Shown here: piece by piece, positions 63,524 through 64,000 of the stretch
Numbering within the stretch: the stretch's first letter is position 1
How the letters are laid out: every line of letters starts with the position of its first letter
Source of the DNA: JAJDTR01 sp965220415
GTDB lineage: Bacteria > Poribacteria > WGA-4E > JAJDTR01
DNA length: 64,000 nt
NCBI GenBank assembly: GCA_965220415.1
Contig: OZ244829.1
Coordinates: forward strand, 868,001-932,000
Direction: 5' to 3'
The notes under the pieces: model-generated
The model's database searches: none
What the model saw: only the letters and a program-made list of their open reading frames with translations
Told to the model about the DNA's origin: nothing
Made by a program: the position numbers and the translations under genes

Positions 63524-63628
63524 GTGTGATATTTCACCGATTGCGTATTGAGGAGGTTACACGTTTAATGGTGACAAACTACGCGCCCCAGAACAATTGA
63601 TTATAGCTGAAAGTCGGAGGTTTACGCA

Positions 63629-63778
63629 ATGAAAATAGCGGGATCGCTTATTCATGGAGGTGCGACATCACCGCTTGAAGCGATGTCAATCACCGGATAT
63701 TTTCGAATCACACGTATGTTCAAAAAACGCTTGCCCGAATACCCTGATTCTGATACACTGTCTCAAATATGTGGATAG
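63629..63778 (+). CDS. Possible small protein (49 residues)
   Basis: ATG with CGGAGG 8 nt upstream, reading MKIAGSLIHGGATSPLEAMS and ending TLSQICG before TAG. Good ribosome site but no homologue recognised and no obvious hydrophobic stretch. Chance ORF cannot be ruled out. Sits in the gap before the end-of-window repeat unit. Confidence 0.22.
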   Translation: MKIAGSLIHGGATSPLEAMSITGYFRITRMFKKRLPEYPDSDTLSQICG

Positions 63779-63793
63779 CGGGATATGACAACG

Positions 63794-63992
63794 TATACTT
63801 TGCGTTGGGTATTATTGGACTTTCTTTTCCAGTGATAATTGGTTCTAATAGGACTTAAGTAGCACCAGCAGGTCGGGAATCGCAGTTCCCTCGTACGGGG
63901 GTCGCGACCTGGAGATCGCGGGATCTCTATCGCACTCATTATTCATTCGCTTGATCCTACAGAAGACGCAATTTCTGACAGCGCGGAGTATA
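63794..63992. repeat. Dispersed 164-bp repeat unit (copy 4) interrupted by a 35-bp repeat
   Basis: The unit starts TATACTTTGCGTTGGGT and ends GCGCGGAGTATA, matching 12813-12976 and 35011-35173 in order. At 63920-63954 it carries 35 extra bases, GGGATCTCTATCGC...TCGCTTGA, that belong to the TCTATCGC/TTGATC family and are absent at that point in the other two copies, where AGATCGC runs directly into TCCTAC. Confidence 0.75.
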
Positions 63993-64000
63993 GATTCAAA

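Noticed and set aside
1..64000. tRNA, rRNA or tmRNA genes
   Set aside because: No T-loop/acceptor pattern or rRNA-like stretch was recognised while reading; a covariance-model scan would be needed to exclude them fully.

Overview
The window reads as a chromosomal segment of an uncultivated Gram-negative heterotroph. I infer a Poribacteria- or FCB-like candidate phylum from the gene families seen: lipoproteins, an OmpA/Pal protein, a TonB receptor next to a DUF4249 lipoprotein, a PorV-like protein, DUF4159, a kinase-free two-component-type propeller, giant bacterial Ig-repeat proteins ending in a FlgD/T9SS-like domain, and futalosine-pathway menaquinone synthesis. No rRNA, tRNA, CRISPR array, prophage or intact transposase was recognised. 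Most genes lie on the minus strand.

Layout. 0-4.7 kb: three-gene operon of exported proteins (TPR protein; beta-sandwich/PD40 protein; GATase1-like family protein). 4.9-6.5 kb: ThDP-dependent enzyme. 7.3-12.7 kb: peroxiredoxin with a clear promoter and terminator, an unknown exported protein, an OmpA/Pal-like lipoprotein, an FAD/NAD disulfide oxidoreductase-like protein and a NUDIX hydrolase. 13.2-15.8 kb: small lipoprotein, purC, mqnC. 16.2-21.9 kb: compact corrinoid/folate one-carbon operon (B12-binding protein, ASKHA activator, MetF-MetV fusion, methyl-THF:corrinoid methyltransferase, small virulence-factor-domain protein). 22.0-25.4 kb: citrate synthase, isocitrate dehydrogenase and malate dehydrogenase operon. 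26.7-29.3 kb: DAHP synthase and a FetAB-type ABC pair. 29.3-35 kb: DUF4159 protein and a 1435-residue propeller. 35.6-40.7 kb: two lipoproteins, DUF4249 lipoprotein and TonB receptor. 41.1-53.4 kb: PorV-like protein and a ~3750-residue Ig-repeat protein. 53.9-57.8 kb: Nnr, a D-2-hydroxyacid dehydrogenase and an atypical SDR. 57.9-63.5 kb: EF-G, HtrA/Deg protease, Hsp20 and a DUF1232 protein.

How it works together. Central metabolism is a TCA core plus aromatic and menaquinone precursors. The one-carbon operon can move methyl groups between a corrinoid protein and tetrahydrofolate and oxidise or reduce them, but its substrate-specific methyltransferase is not in the window. Nearly all the rest encodes envelope or secreted proteins.

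Intergenic spaces carry a mosaic of short interspersed repeats. Two ~380-395 bp elements have terminal inverted repeats and look like non-autonomous transposons (MITEs); one is flanked by a perfect 10-bp direct repeat. Three ~164-bp units related to their left half occur (one inside the first MITE), and one of these is split by a 35-bp member of another dispersed repeat family. These repeats and the internally duplicated giant Ig gene are the most unusual parts of the window.
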